A model generated the notes under the pieces. It saw only the letters and a program-made list of their open reading frames with translations. It was not told the DNA's origin and did no database searches. From CAVXHQ01 sp963789535 (GTDB lineage: Bacteria > Pseudomonadota > Alphaproteobacteria > Rhodobacterales > Rhodobacteraceae): a DNA stretch of 64,000 bases. Made by a program: the position numbers and the translations under genes. How positions within the stretch are numbered: position 1 is the first letter of the stretch; every line of letters starts with the position of its first letter. Positions 35,436 through 44,784 of this stretch are shown in pieces. Location of the stretch: assembly GCA_963789535.1 (NCBI GenBank), contig CAWBKU010000005.1, forward strand, positions 620,001 to 684,000, read 5' to 3'.

Positions 35436-36359
35436 TCAGGCTCCTGTCGTCAGTCGTGCATGGGCGGCCCGCAGGCCCGCGAGCGTGATGCCGTCGCCGT
35501 TCACGGCGCGCGCCGGCACGTTCTGTGCGGCGAGGGCCGCGACGTAGAGGCGCGCCAGGTGGCCCGCACCGATCACCACGATATCCTGCCCGAGCCACCA
35601 CGGTTTCGCGGCGGCGAGCTCCGCGCCGATCAGCAGGCCCGACAGGCGCGCACGCGCCACATCCCCGGTCATGTCGTGCAACAGGCCCTCGGCGCGCAGC
35701 GAAAACAGGTTCGCGGCCAGACGTTCGGGCCGCGACAGCGTATCGGTGAGGCCGCCGGCAAAGGCGTCGTCGTCCCAGCCGTCCGTCGCGATGGAATGGC
35801 GCAGAACGGTATGGCCGGAGATCGCGGCAAAGAGGTCGCCGGTCATCACGGTGAGAAAGCTCACCACCTCGCCCGCGCTGATCTGCGCCCATTTGGTATG
35901 GGTGCCGGGCAGACAGAGGACACCGTCCCAGCCGGGGTTCTGCGCAAGGTAGCCCGCGATCTGCGTCTCCTCGCCGCGCATCACGTCCGCCGGTCTGTCC
36001 TGCCGCAGACCGGGCACGATATGGACCGTAAGGCCGGGCGTCACCGTCGGCGCGGTCACGAACCCCGGCGGCGTCGCGGGGCAGGGGACGGTCGCATAGG
36101 GCGCCTCGATCCATCCCTGACGCGCGCCGACCATGCCGCAGGCGACCGCGGTCATCGGCGCGCCCAGCGGCAGCCACGGCGCGATGAGTTCGAGCAGCGC
36201 AGCCTCGAACGCGCCCGGCGCGAGGCTGCCCATCCCCCGGTCCGACGCCGCCGTGGCGCGCACCGCGCCGTCCGCGCCCATCGCCCAGACCCGCAGGTTC
36301 GACGTGCCCCAGTCGATGGCGATCCAGTCGGGCGTCACCGCCTTGCCATTGCCGCTCAT
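35436..36359 (-). CDS. dgoK: 2-dehydro-3-deoxygalactonokinase
   Basis: 307 residues from ATG 36359. DgoK signatures: DWGTSNLRVWAM (17-28), SDRGMGSL, ACGMVGARQGWIEAPY, and PGTHTKWA with the catalytic Thr/His-Thr-Lys region. ATP-dependent phosphorylation of 2-keto-3-deoxygalactonate. Overlaps the SDR upstream by 4 nt (36356-36359), so the kinase and aldolase are coupled. Confidence 0.92.
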   Translation of the reverse strand: MSGNGKAVTPDWIAIDWGTSNLRVWAMGADGAVRATAASDRGMGSLAPGAFEAALLELIAPWLPLGAPMTAVACGMVGARQGWIEAPYATVPCPATPPGFVTAPTVTPGLTVHIVPGLRQDRPADVMRGEETQIAGYLAQNPGWDGVLCLPGTHTKWAQISAGEVVSFLTVMTGDLFAAISGHTVLRHSIATDGWDDDAFAGGLTDTLSRPERLAANLFSLRAEGLLHDMTGDVARARLSGLLIGAELAAAKPWWLGQDIVVIGAGHLARLYVAALAAQNVPARAVNGDGITLAGLRAAHARLTTGA

Positions 36360-37120
36360 CCGGTCATGGCCCGGCCCGCGTCGATGGCGAGCACCTGAGA
36401 GGTCATCATCCGGCTGGCGTCCGAGGCCAGAAACAGCACCGTCCCGGCCACGTCCTCGGGCACCAGCATCTCCTTGAGGCACTGGTCCTCGCGGAACCGC
36501 TCGACCGCCTCGGGCGTCGCCCATTTGTCGAGTTGCTTTTCGGTCAGCACCCAGCCCGGGGCGACCGCGTTCACGCGGATCCTGTCCGGCCCCCATTCGC
36601 GGGCGAGCGCGCGGGTCAGGCCCATGATGCCGGCATTGGCGGCGACATAGGGCGCCATCCCGGCGCCGCCGATCATGTAGCTGATCGACGAGAACAGGAT
36701 CATCGAGCCTGCGCCCCGGGCCTTCATCCCCGGTGCCGCCGCTTGCGCCGCAAAGAAGTAATGGCGCAGGTTCACCGCGTGGCTCGCGTCCCAGAACGCC
36801 ACGTCGACCTCGTCGGCGTCGCGTCGCATGTCGTCGGCGGCGTTGACCACGAGTGTCGAGATCGGCCCATGCGCCTCGGCCGCCGTGTCCATCGCGGCAC
36901 GAAGGGCGGACGTGTCGGTGACGTCGCAGCGCAGGAAGAGCGGCGGGTGCGCCGCCGTTTCGCCGACCTCGGCGGCAAAGGCGGCATAGTCCGACCGCCC
37001 GACGAAGGCGACGCGTGCGCCCTGCGCGGCGAACGCACGGGTGAGCGCCGCACCGATGCCGCTGCCGCCGCCGGTGATGAACACCGAGGCCCCCGCCAGG
37101 TCGGAATATATCGCCCCCAT
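36356..37120 (-). CDS. SDR-family protein with Asn in place of the catalytic Lys
   Basis: 254 residues from ATG 37120. Rossmann GGGSGIG near residue 17, Ser in SSISYM and Tyr in APYVAAN, but the YxxxK lysine is Asn (codon AAT in the Tyr-Val-Ala-Ala-Asn stretch). It is first in the galactose operon and could be a sugar dehydrogenase. The missing lysine would normally abolish or greatly reduce activity, so it may be non-catalytic, or a one-base change from AAA/AAG. A C-terminal AIDAGRAMTG suits SDR quaternary contacts. Confidence 0.8.
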   Translation of the reverse strand: MGAIYSDLAGASVFITGGGSGIGAALTRAFAAQGARVAFVGRSDYAAFAAEVGETAAHPPLFLRCDVTDTSALRAAMDTAAEAHGPISTLVVNAADDMRRDADEVDVAFWDASHAVNLRHYFFAAQAAAPGMKARGAGSMILFSSISYMIGGAGMAPYVAANAGIMGLTRALAREWGPDRIRVNAVAPGWVLTEKQLDKWATPEAVERFREDQCLKEMLVPEDVAGTVLFLASDASRMMTSQVLAIDAGRAMTG

Positions 37121-37193
37121 CGCACCTCGCCCCCCGGTTGACGCCGGCGACCATCGCGTCCGGCGGGCGCCTTTGCAAGAGGGGGGCGGCCGA

Positions 37194-38072
37194 TCAGGCG
37201 GCGCGTCTGCCGTAGTAGAGGCCGACCACATGCTCGGCCTCGGCAAAGAACAGCCAGCGCAGCGCCGCCACACCCGCGAGGTGGCTGAGCACGGCGACGG
37301 CGGCGAGGATATGGTTGAACGGCACGAGCATCAGCACGACGGGAAGGACAACGCCGAGGACCAGCGCGATCACCCGCAGCCTTTGCGCATGGCTGCGCGC
37401 GACCACATAGGCGAATTCGCGCAGCAGATAATTGGTGCCGGTGTGCGGCGGCTCGAACGCGCGGACGGTGCCGATATGGCCGAGACCGGTGGCGGTGGCC
37501 AGCGTCGTGCCGCTGCGCGCGAGGCGCGTGTCGCCGTCCCACCAGGCATAGACCTGCAGCGCGCCGCCGAGGATCAGGAGCGGCAACGCAAAGCGCAGTT
37601 GTCCGGCGAGCAGGCCGCCGCCACCGAGCGAGAGCGTCAGGAACAGCGCCGGCGTGGTCCAGTGGCGCCAGCGCGGAACGGTGCGCAATTGCGCGTAGAT
37701 CATCGAGGTGGTGAAGACGGTCGCCAGCGACAGCAGCGCCCCGATCCAGCCGATCGGTTGCCAGCGGGCGGCAAAGAACACCAGCCCCGCGCCGAACAGC
37801 GCCATGACGATCAGGCAGGCGACGGCGGCGACCCCCTCGCGCGACAGCCACGAGGTGCGCCACTGGGTGAACGCCTTCAGCGCCCGCTCGGGGTGGCCGA
37901 GGTGGGTGGTCGAGGCGATCAGTCCGCCGACCGCAAGAAGGTAGGCGATGGCGAAAAAGGCGAAGGCGGTCCAGCCGGTGACGGACGGCAGGCCGAGGCC
38001 GAGCCAGAACAGCAGACCGAAGCCGAGACCGGAGAGGGTCGTGAAGACGATGACGGACGGCGCGGGATGCAT
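37194..38072 (-). CDS. soeC: SoeC/DmsC-type membrane anchor subunit of molybdoenzyme
   Basis: 292 residues with eight or so transmembrane helices, DmsC family (THLGHPERALKAFTQWRTSWLSREG is a diagnostic loop). It would anchor SoeAB to the cytoplasmic face of the inner membrane and pass electrons to quinone. Start overlaps the soeB stop by 1 nt (TGATG). Naming as SoeC rests on linkage to xsc and the lack of a Tat signal on the large subunit; a DMSO-reductase-type anchor is the alternative. Confidence 0.8.
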   Translation of the reverse strand: MHPAPSVIVFTTLSGLGFGLLFWLGLGLPSVTGWTAFAFFAIAYLLAVGGLIASTTHLGHPERALKAFTQWRTSWLSREGVAAVACLIVMALFGAGLVFFAARWQPIGWIGALLSLATVFTTSMIYAQLRTVPRWRHWTTPALFLTLSLGGGGLLAGQLRFALPLLILGGALQVYAWWDGDTRLARSGTTLATATGLGHIGTVRAFEPPHTGTNYLLREFAYVVARSHAQRLRVIALVLGVVLPVVLMLVPFNHILAAVAVLSHLAGVAALRWLFFAEAEHVVGLYYGRRAA

Positions 38073-38839
38073 CAGGTGCCTCCGGGCATGGCGGCAAGCG
38101 TCCGGTCGAGCCAGCCGAGGAACCCCTTCGGCGTCTCGGACACCGGCGCGAGGAAGGGGGCGAGGATGTCGACCTCGGGTTCGGCGTCGCGGGGGCGGGG
38201 CGGCAGGTATTTGTTGACGGGCCGGGTTCCCTGCTCGGGCATCAGGTCGAAGCCGCCCCGCTCGGCGACGAGAATGCTGACGGCGCTCTCCTCGTCCCCG
38301 AGGTCGCCGAAATGTCGCGCGCCCGCCGGACAGGTGCGCACGCAGGCGGGGACACGGTCCACCTCGGGCAGGTTCTCGTTATAGATGCGGTCGACACAGA
38401 GGGTGCATTTCTTCATCACCTTCTCCTCGGCGTCCATCTCGCGGGCGCCATAGGGACAGGCCCACGCACACAGGCCGCAGCCGATGCAGTCGCTCTCGTT
38501 GACGAGCACGATGCCGTCCTCGGCGCGTTTGTAGGAGGCGCCGGTGGGACAGACGGTGACGCAGGGCGCATCCTCGCAGTGCAGGCAGGATTTCGGGAAA
38601 TGCACCAGCTTTGCCGAGGCGAGCGCGCCGTCGTGCGGCTGCACCTCGTAGGAGTGCACCCGGTTGAGGAACGTGCCCGAGGGGGCCGCACCGTAGGGAT
38701 CCTGATCCGACAGCGGCGCGCCATAGTTCTCGGTGTTCCAGCCCTTGCACGAGATCACGCAGGCATGACAGCCGACGCAGGTGTCGAGGTCGATCACGAG
38801 GCCGAGCTTCTTTTGAGTCTTGGGGGGGAGCGTCGTCAT
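38072..38839 (-). CDS. soeB: SoeB/DmsB-type iron-sulfur subunit
   Basis: 255 residues from ATG 38839. Four [4Fe-4S]-type cysteine groups: CVGCHACVISCKG (21-33), CLHCEDAPCVTVCPTGA, CIGCGLCAWACPYGA and CTLCVDRI..ACVRTCP. Such four-cluster subunits link the molybdenum centre to the membrane anchor. Lies between soeA and soeC in the usual order; a 160-nt gap holding a family-1 repeat separates it from soeA. Confidence 0.85.
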   Translation of the reverse strand: MTTLPPKTQKKLGLVIDLDTCVGCHACVISCKGWNTENYGAPLSDQDPYGAAPSGTFLNRVHSYEVQPHDGALASAKLVHFPKSCLHCEDAPCVTVCPTGASYKRAEDGIVLVNESDCIGCGLCAWACPYGAREMDAEEKVMKKCTLCVDRIYNENLPEVDRVPACVRTCPAGARHFGDLGDEESAVSILVAERGGFDLMPEQGTRPVNKYLPPRPRDAEPEVDILAPFLAPVSETPKGFLGWLDRTLAAMPGGT

Positions 38840-38940
38840 GGCTTCGGTCCTCTTGCCGTCGGTCGGGCGGACGCTGTTGCTGCGCAATGCGCCCCGCCCG
38901 CCGACCCTTTTGGTGCCTCGTTCCGGGCGACGGTGCAGGG

Positions 38941-38984
38941 GGAGGGGGCGGACCCTCCGGGGGGAGTTGTTAGGGCAACGTGAA
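38941..38984 (-). repeat. Repeat family 1 copy between soeA and soeB
   Basis: On the minus strand it reads TTCACGTTGCCCTAACAACT followed by CCCCCCGGAGGG..GCCCCC. It is the same core as at 2675, 11180 and 52095, here within an operon, where it could process or stabilise the message. Confidence 0.7.
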
Positions 38985-38999
38985 CCGGGGCGTGCCGCG

Positions 39000-41828
39000 T
39001 CATGGGCCGACCTTCCATGCGAGTTTGCGCGGGGCCTTGGGAACCGGGCTGTCGATGGAGGGGAAGGCGGGGTGGGCCTCGGCGGGGGCCGGTGCCCTTT
39101 CGATGCGGACGCGCAGGTCGAACCAGGCGGCCTGTCCGGTGATCGGATCGGAGTTCGACCAGCGCATGCCGTCCTCCTGTGCCGGGAGCAGTTCGTGGAT
39201 CAGGTGGTTCAGCAGGAATCCTTTCGTGGCCTCGGGGGCGTCGTCGTCCAGCGCCCAGGCGCCCCTGCGCTTGCCGATGGCGTTCCAGGTCCAGACGGTG
39301 TTTTCGTTCAGCGCGGCCATGTGGGCGACGGGCACGATGATCGACCCGTGCGGCGAGGTGAGCCTCGCCCAGTTGCCGTCCGCGAAACCGCCTGCCTGCC
39401 AGAGCTTCGTCGGCACGTAGAGCGGGTTTCGACCATGGATTTGCCGCAGCCAGGCGTTCTGGCTGCCCCAGGAATGATACATCGCCATCGGTCGCTGGGT
39501 GAGGGCGTGGATCGGGTAGTCGGCGTCGTCCTCGGTTCCCTCTGACAGGGGTGCATACCAGATCGGCAGCGGCGTCATCGTCCGGGCGAGGCGGGCGCGC
39601 AGGGGATCGGGCGGCTGGCGTTTGCCTTCGCCTTCGGCGGCGAGCTGGAAGCGGCGCATCGGCTCGGCATAGAGCTGAAAGATGTACGGCTGCGGGCTGT
39701 CGTAGAAGCCCATCTTCACCGCCCAGGCCTGGTATTCCATGCTGAACGGTTTGTAGTAGGCGGCCTCCGCCGGCACGTGGCTCTGCCAGAAGCCGCCGTT
39801 CGCGATATAGCTGTCGATCTGCCCTGCGTTCGGGTCGCCGCGCCCGTCCTGCAACCCGTGGTCGCCCATGCGCCAGCCCGCCAGCGGCCCGATGCCGGGG
39901 CGGCGGATGTGGTTGATGATGTAGTCGGCGTAGTCGGCGTATTTCGCGCTGCCGTCCGGGTTCACGAATCCGGGGAGACCGAGCCGCGCGCCGAGGTCGC
40001 AGAGCACCGACTGGAACCCGCGCACGTCACGGTCGGGCGCGATCACCGGCCAGCGGATCGCGTCGGCGACGGCGCCCGGCTCGCTGATCGGGCGGTCGAG
40101 CAGGCTGATGCAGTCGTGGCGTTCGAGGTAGGTGGTGTCGGGCAGGACGAGGTCGGCGTAGGCGACCATTTCGGACGAATAGGCGTCCGAATAGATGATG
40201 TTGGGGATGACGTAGCTGCCGTCCTCGTTGGTGTCGGTCAGCATCGCCATGGTGCCCGCGGTGTTCATCGACGAGTTCCAGGCCATGTTCGCCATGTAGA
40301 GGAACAGGGTGTCGATGCGGTAGGGGTCGCCCGCGTGGGCATTGGAGATAACCATGTGCATCATGCCATGTGCCGACAGCGGGTTTTCCCAGGTGAACGC
40401 CTTGTCGATGCGGGCGGGCGAGCCGTCGTCCTTCAGGCACAGGTCGTCGGGGCCGTGGGGATAGCCGAGGTGCGGGCCGTCGAGGGCGGCGCCGGGTGTC
40501 ACCTTGCAATGCGGCTTGGGATGGGCGGTCGCGGGTTTGGGGTACGGCGGTTTGAACCGCATGCCGCCGGGGGTTTCGACGGCGCCGAGGATGATCTGGA
40601 GGGTGTGGAGCGCGCGGCAGGTCTGGAACCCGTTGGAATGGGCGCTGATGCCGCGCATGGCGTGAAAGCTGACGGGACGGCCGATCATGCTGTCGTGCCG
40701 CTTGCCGCGAAAGTCGGTCCACGCGCGCGGTAACGCGATCGCCTCGTCGAACGCCGTCTTCGCGATCTGCGCGGCCAGCGTGCGGATGCGGTCGGCGGGG
40801 ATGCCGGTACGGTCGGCGACGTTTTCGGGCGCGTAGGCGGGGTCGAGGTATTTCTCGGCCATCAGGTGAAAGACGGGCCGGTGGGTGATGCCCTTGTGGC
40901 GCCAGGTCCGGGCAAGGTCCGGCTCGACGCCCTGTCCGTTCCAGGGTGCGAGGTCGCCGGTGCGGCGGTCGATGACCTGCGGCTGGCCCTCTTCGTCGCG
41001 CAGCAGCAGGCCGTTCTGCGGCGACTTGGGGTCTTCGTTCACCAGGCACGAGGCATTGGTGAACCGCGCGAGGTAGTCGAGGTCGAGCCTGCCTGCCTGA
41101 AAAAGCAGATGGATCAGCGACAGGATCAGCAGGCCGTCGGTGCCCGGCGTGATCCCGTACCAGTCGTCGGCGACGGCGTTGTAGCCGGTGCGGATCGGGT
41201 TCACGCCGACCATTTTCGCGCCCCGCGCCTTGATCCGGCCGATGCCCATCTTGATCGGGTTGCTGTCGTGATCCTCGGCCACGCCGAAGAGGACGAACAT
41301 CTTCGTGTGCTCCCAGTCGGGCTGCCCGAATTCCCAGAAGGCGCCGCCCATGGTGTAGATGCCCGCCGCCGCCATGTTGACCGAGCAGAAGCCGCCGTGC
41401 GCGGCATAGTTCGGCGTCCCGAACCCCTGCGCCCAGAGCGAGGTGAACGACTGCGACTGGTCGCGCCCGGTAAAGAACGCGAGTTTCTCGGGTGCCTCGT
41501 CGCGGATCGGAGCGAGGATGCCGGTCGCGATCTCGAGGGCCTCGTCCCACGAGATCTCCTCGAAGGCGCCCGACCCGCGCGGCCCGACCCGTTTCAGCGG
41601 CGCGCGCAACCGGGCGGGGGAGTTCACCTGCATGATCCCCGCCGACCCCTTGGCGCAGAGCACGCCCTTGTTGACCGGATGGTCGCGGTTGCCCTCGATG
41701 TAGGCGACCTTTCCCGATTTCAGGTGCACGTCGATCCCGCAGCGGCAGGCGCACATGTAGCAGGTGGTCTTGCGGATCTCGTCCGAGACCTTGGGCGACA
41801 GGTCCAGCGTCGGGGTCGGGTGGGTCAT
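39000..41828 (-). CDS. soeA: SoeA-type molybdopterin oxidoreductase (cytoplasmic sulfite:quinone oxidoreductase, catalytic subunit)
   Basis: 942 residues from ATG 41828. N-terminal [4Fe-4S] ligands CYMCACRC (Cys23, 26, 30) with Cys58 (GVLCAKG), then the molybdopterin guanine dinucleotide domains. There is no Tat signal, so the enzyme is cytoplasmic, as SoeABC is and unlike DmsA. Position next to xsc-pta-ackA supports oxidation of sulfite released from sulfoacetaldehyde. A polysulfide/DMSO-type reductase remains possible from sequence alone. Overlaps the upstream small membrane protein gene by 4 nt. Confidence 0.8.
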   Translation of the reverse strand: MTHPTPTLDLSPKVSDEIRKTTCYMCACRCGIDVHLKSGKVAYIEGNRDHPVNKGVLCAKGSAGIMQVNSPARLRAPLKRVGPRGSGAFEEISWDEALEIATGILAPIRDEAPEKLAFFTGRDQSQSFTSLWAQGFGTPNYAAHGGFCSVNMAAAGIYTMGGAFWEFGQPDWEHTKMFVLFGVAEDHDSNPIKMGIGRIKARGAKMVGVNPIRTGYNAVADDWYGITPGTDGLLILSLIHLLFQAGRLDLDYLARFTNASCLVNEDPKSPQNGLLLRDEEGQPQVIDRRTGDLAPWNGQGVEPDLARTWRHKGITHRPVFHLMAEKYLDPAYAPENVADRTGIPADRIRTLAAQIAKTAFDEAIALPRAWTDFRGKRHDSMIGRPVSFHAMRGISAHSNGFQTCRALHTLQIILGAVETPGGMRFKPPYPKPATAHPKPHCKVTPGAALDGPHLGYPHGPDDLCLKDDGSPARIDKAFTWENPLSAHGMMHMVISNAHAGDPYRIDTLFLYMANMAWNSSMNTAGTMAMLTDTNEDGSYVIPNIIYSDAYSSEMVAYADLVLPDTTYLERHDCISLLDRPISEPGAVADAIRWPVIAPDRDVRGFQSVLCDLGARLGLPGFVNPDGSAKYADYADYIINHIRRPGIGPLAGWRMGDHGLQDGRGDPNAGQIDSYIANGGFWQSHVPAEAAYYKPFSMEYQAWAVKMGFYDSPQPYIFQLYAEPMRRFQLAAEGEGKRQPPDPLRARLARTMTPLPIWYAPLSEGTEDDADYPIHALTQRPMAMYHSWGSQNAWLRQIHGRNPLYVPTKLWQAGGFADGNWARLTSPHGSIIVPVAHMAALNENTVWTWNAIGKRRGAWALDDDAPEATKGFLLNHLIHELLPAQEDGMRWSNSDPITGQAAWFDLRVRIERAPAPAEAHPAFPSIDSPVPKAPRKLAWKVGP

Positions 41829-42007
41829 GTCAGTGTCCTGGCAAGGGAGAGACCGGCGAGGGCCACGAGAAGGGAGAGACAGAACGGGCGATACCAGCCT
41901 TCGAGGCGCGGCGTAAACAGGCCTTGCCCCGCGACGACGCCGCAGGCGACCGGTAGCGCAACGGCGAGGCCGCGAGGGTTTGCGCTGGATTTCCGGGTGC
42001 CGAACAC
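41825..42007 (-). CDS. Small membrane protein between ackA and soeA
   Basis: 60 residues from GTG 42007, 2 nt after the ackA stop and overlapping the soeA start by 4 nt (41825-41828). Two hydrophobic segments (about 14-30 and 43-57) flank a short loop. Spacing on both sides looks like translational coupling, which favours a real gene despite its size. Function unknown. Confidence 0.5.
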   Translation of the reverse strand: MFGTRKSSANPRGLAVALPVACGVVAGQGLFTPRLEGWYRPFCLSLLVALAGLSLARTLT

Positions 42008-42009
42008 GA

Positions 42010-43085
42010 TCAGGCGCCCTGCGCAATGAGGGCGGCGGTGTCGCGGGCGATCTGACGCTCTTCCTCGGCGGCGACGACATGGACCGGCAGCGGCCCGAGA
42101 AAGGCGAGTTGCGCCATGATCCGGTCACGGACAGGGGCCGCATTTTCGCCGATGCCGCCGGTAAAGGCGACGGCGTCGATGCCGCCCATCGCGACGATGG
42201 CTGACCCGGCATGACGCGCGGCCCAATAGCAGAAATGGTCGACGGCAAAGGCCGCGTCGGTATCTCCGGCGTCGGCGCGGTCCATCAGCGCCTTCATGTC
42301 GCTGTCGCCGGCCAGCGCCCTGAGGCCGCTGTCGCGATTGAGCAGCCGGTCGGCCCCGGCGATGCCGTGTGTCGCCGCCAGACGCAGCACCGCCGCCGCG
42401 TCGATGCTGCCCGAGCGCGTGCCCATCGTCAGCCCCTCGAGAGGCGAATACCCCATCGAGGTCGCCACACTCTGCCCCTCGAGGATGGCGCAGAGCGATG
42501 CGCCGTTCCCGAGGTGCAGCGCCAGCAGGCGGCGGGGGATCGCGTGCCGAAGCCTGCGACCATCCCGGCATAGCTCAGCCCGTGGAACCCATAGCGCCGG
42601 ATGCCCGCCGCCCGTGCCTCGGCCGGGATCGCATAGGTCGTGGATACGGGGGCGTTGGTGGCATGGAATGCCGTATCGAAACTGGCGTATTGCGGCAGGT
42701 CGGGCAGCAGGGCCGTCAGCGCGTCGATGCCATCGAGGTTCACCGGATTGTGCAGCGGCGCCAGCGGAATGCAGTCGGCGATCCTGTTGCGCGTCTCCGC
42801 GTCGATCCGCACCGGGGCGGTCAGGGACGCGCCGCCATGCACGACCCGGTGCCCCGCCGCCGTCAACGCAGATGCGCCGTGCCCGGCCCGGTCCAGTGCC
42901 CCGAGGATGAGGGCCAGCGCGTCGGCGTGACCTGTGGTGGTCACGGCTTTGCGCCGCGAACCGACGCGCAGCACACCTTCCGAGCCGATCTCGGACAGCG
43001 ACGCTGCCGCCACCTCCTCCAGATCGCCGGGCGCAAAGATACGCGCCTTGATCGACGAAGAGCCTGCATTGACGACGAGGATCAC
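42010..43085 (-). pseudogene. ackA: Acetate kinase, one-base frameshift
   Basis: 1076 nt from GTG 43085, two more than a multiple of three. VVNAGSSSIKARIF at the N-terminus and GHRVVHGG are acetate-kinase signatures. The frame is lost near 42552-42556, after GFHGLSYAGMVAG; inserting one base restores LRHAIPRRLLALHLGNGASL, then DRLLNRDSGLRAL and the C-terminal FTGGIGENAAPVRDR. About 359 residues, a little short for AckA. It turns acetyl phosphate from Xsc into acetate and ATP. Overlaps pta by 4 nt. Confidence 0.82.
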
Positions 43086-44014
43086 GCCCCCGCCGCCGCG
43101 ACCAGCGCCCCCAGCGCCGCCGAACACAGTCGGTCGGGCGCCCGCTGGCTGCGCGAGGTGAGCAGCACCGGCACCTTCAGGCCCATGACGATGCCGCCCG
43201 CGCAACAGCCCATCCCGAGGACCATCAGCTTGAACAGCGCATTGCCGCTGGTGATGTTCGGGACCACCATGATGTCGGCATCCCCCGACACCTCGGACGC
43301 ATAATTCTTGGCCCGCGCCGCCTCCTGCGACCAGATCAGGTCGAGCGCCATCGGCCCCTGCACCACCGCCTGCGGCAGCGCCGTCTTCGCCCATTCGGCG
43401 ATCTCCGCCGCCTCGCCGGTGTTCGGGATCGACGGAATGGGATCCTCGGTCGGGGCCAGCAGCGCCGCCTTCACCTCTGTGTCGCCGAGGATCCGCGCCA
43501 GCCGCACCGCATGGGTCAGGCAGGCCTTGCGCGTGTCCACGTCCGGATCGACGTTCAGGGCGGCATCGGTCAGCAGCAGCGGCCGGTCGGAATGGGCCGC
43601 GGTGATGTGGAAGATATGCCCGCATCGGGTGCCGGGGTCGCGCAGTCCTGCCGCCGAGGGCAACAATCCCTTGAGAAAGGTCGAGGTATGCACCTGACCC
43701 TTCATGATGCTGTCGACCTCGCCATTGCGGGCCAGTTCCGCCGCGCGCGCGGACGCCGCCGCCTGCGGCGCATGTTCGAGGCGGAACGGTGCAATGTCCC
43801 AGCCGATCTCCCGCGCCGCCGCCGCGATGCGGTCTCGGTCGCCGATCAATACCGGCTCGGCCAGGCCGTGCTCGTGCGCCTCGCGCAGCCCCTGCAACGG
43901 GATCGCGGCGCCCGCGTTCACCAGCGCCACGCGGGGCGGCGACAGCGCGCGCGCGCGGTCGAGCAGGCCCTGCGGGCAGTGCGGTTCGGTCGGGGACAGG
44001 AAGGGAAAGGTCAT
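43082..44014 (-). CDS. pta: Phosphate acetyltransferase (Pta/PTB family)
   Basis: 310 residues from ATG 44014. Phosphotransacetylase/phosphotransbutyrylase fold: DSIMKGQVHTSTFLKGLL, LLTDAALNVDPD, and the C-terminal ITSGNALFKLMVLGMG phosphate-binding segment. It converts acetyl phosphate produced by Xsc into acetyl-CoA. Order tauE-pta-ackA fits taurine-degrading Rhodobacteraceae. Overlaps the TauE-like gene (ATGA) upstream. Confidence 0.88.
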   Translation of the reverse strand: MTFPFLSPTEPHCPQGLLDRARALSPPRVALVNAGAAIPLQGLREAHEHGLAEPVLIGDRDRIAAAAREIGWDIAPFRLEHAPQAAASARAAELARNGEVDSIMKGQVHTSTFLKGLLPSAAGLRDPGTRCGHIFHITAAHSDRPLLLTDAALNVDPDVDTRKACLTHAVRLARILGDTEVKAALLAPTEDPIPSIPNTGEAAEIAEWAKTALPQAVVQGPMALDLIWSQEAARAKNYASEVSGDADIMVVPNITSGNALFKLMVLGMGCCAGGIVMGLKVPVLLTSRSQRAPDRLCSAALGALVAAAGA

Positions 44015-44769
44015 AGGGTACCTGAGACAAGGGCGCGGAGGACGCCGAGCGACGCCAGCACCATCAGTAACAGGATTGCCAGCCTGCGAAACTCCTGCGG
44101 CGAGGCCGAGAGGAACCGGCGTCCACCCAGCAGGATGCCCGCCGTCACCAGCGGCAACGCGAACAGGACGGCGCGCCCGGTCTCCCATGTGACGAGGCCC
44201 GCCGCATACATCAGCGGCAGCGTCATCAGGTCGAGCGCGGTAAGATAGACGATCATCGTCGCCCGGAACGCGGGCGGCGCCACCGGTTGCGCCGCCAGGA
44301 ACGCCACCACCGGCAGGCCGCCGACACCGGCGCCATTGCACAGGCCCGACACCGCGCCGACGCCCGCGTGCCCCGCCCGGCCGATCCGGTTCGGCCACGA
44401 CCGTCCCGACCAGAGCACCGCCGCCAGCACCAGAATGATCCCCGAAATCGCCAGCCGCGCCGTCCCCGTCTCCGCACTCGCCAGCGCCCAGACCGCCAGC
44501 GGCACCGTGCACGCCGCCCCCAGCGCCAGAAACCCGACCCGGCCCCAGTCCACATGGCCGCGTATCCCCCGCGCCTGCACCGCCGTCATCGCGATCTCGC
44601 ACAGATAGACCACCGGGATAAGCGGCACCGGGTCCGTCACCAGCGCCGCCGCCGCGACGAAGATCGCCGAGAACCCGAACCCCGAATACCCCCGCACATA
44701 GGCGGCGCCCAGCAAGGCGCACGCCAGCAGAAACGCGAGGCCGGGCGACAACCCCAGCGGCAGGTCCAT
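44011..44769 (-). CDS. tauE: TauE/SafE-family sulfite exporter
   Basis: 252 residues, seven to eight transmembrane helices in two repeats; GYSGFGFSAIF near residue 28 and SGLCNGAGVGGLPVV near residue 143 are the two duplicated family motifs. In taurine catabolism TauE exports sulfite or sulfoacetate. Lies 15 nt after xsc and overlaps pta by 4 nt. Confidence 0.85.
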   Translation of the reverse strand: MDLPLGLSPGLAFLLACALLGAAYVRGYSGFGFSAIFVAAAALVTDPVPLIPVVYLCEIAMTAVQARGIRGHVDWGRVGFLALGAACTVPLAVWALASAETGTARLAISGIILVLAAVLWSGRSWPNRIGRAGHAGVGAVSGLCNGAGVGGLPVVAFLAAQPVAPPAFRATMIVYLTALDLMTLPLMYAAGLVTWETGRAVLFALPLVTAGILLGGRRFLSASPQEFRRLAILLLMVLASLGVLRALVSGTL

Positions 44770-44784
44770 CGCCCGGCCCGTGCC

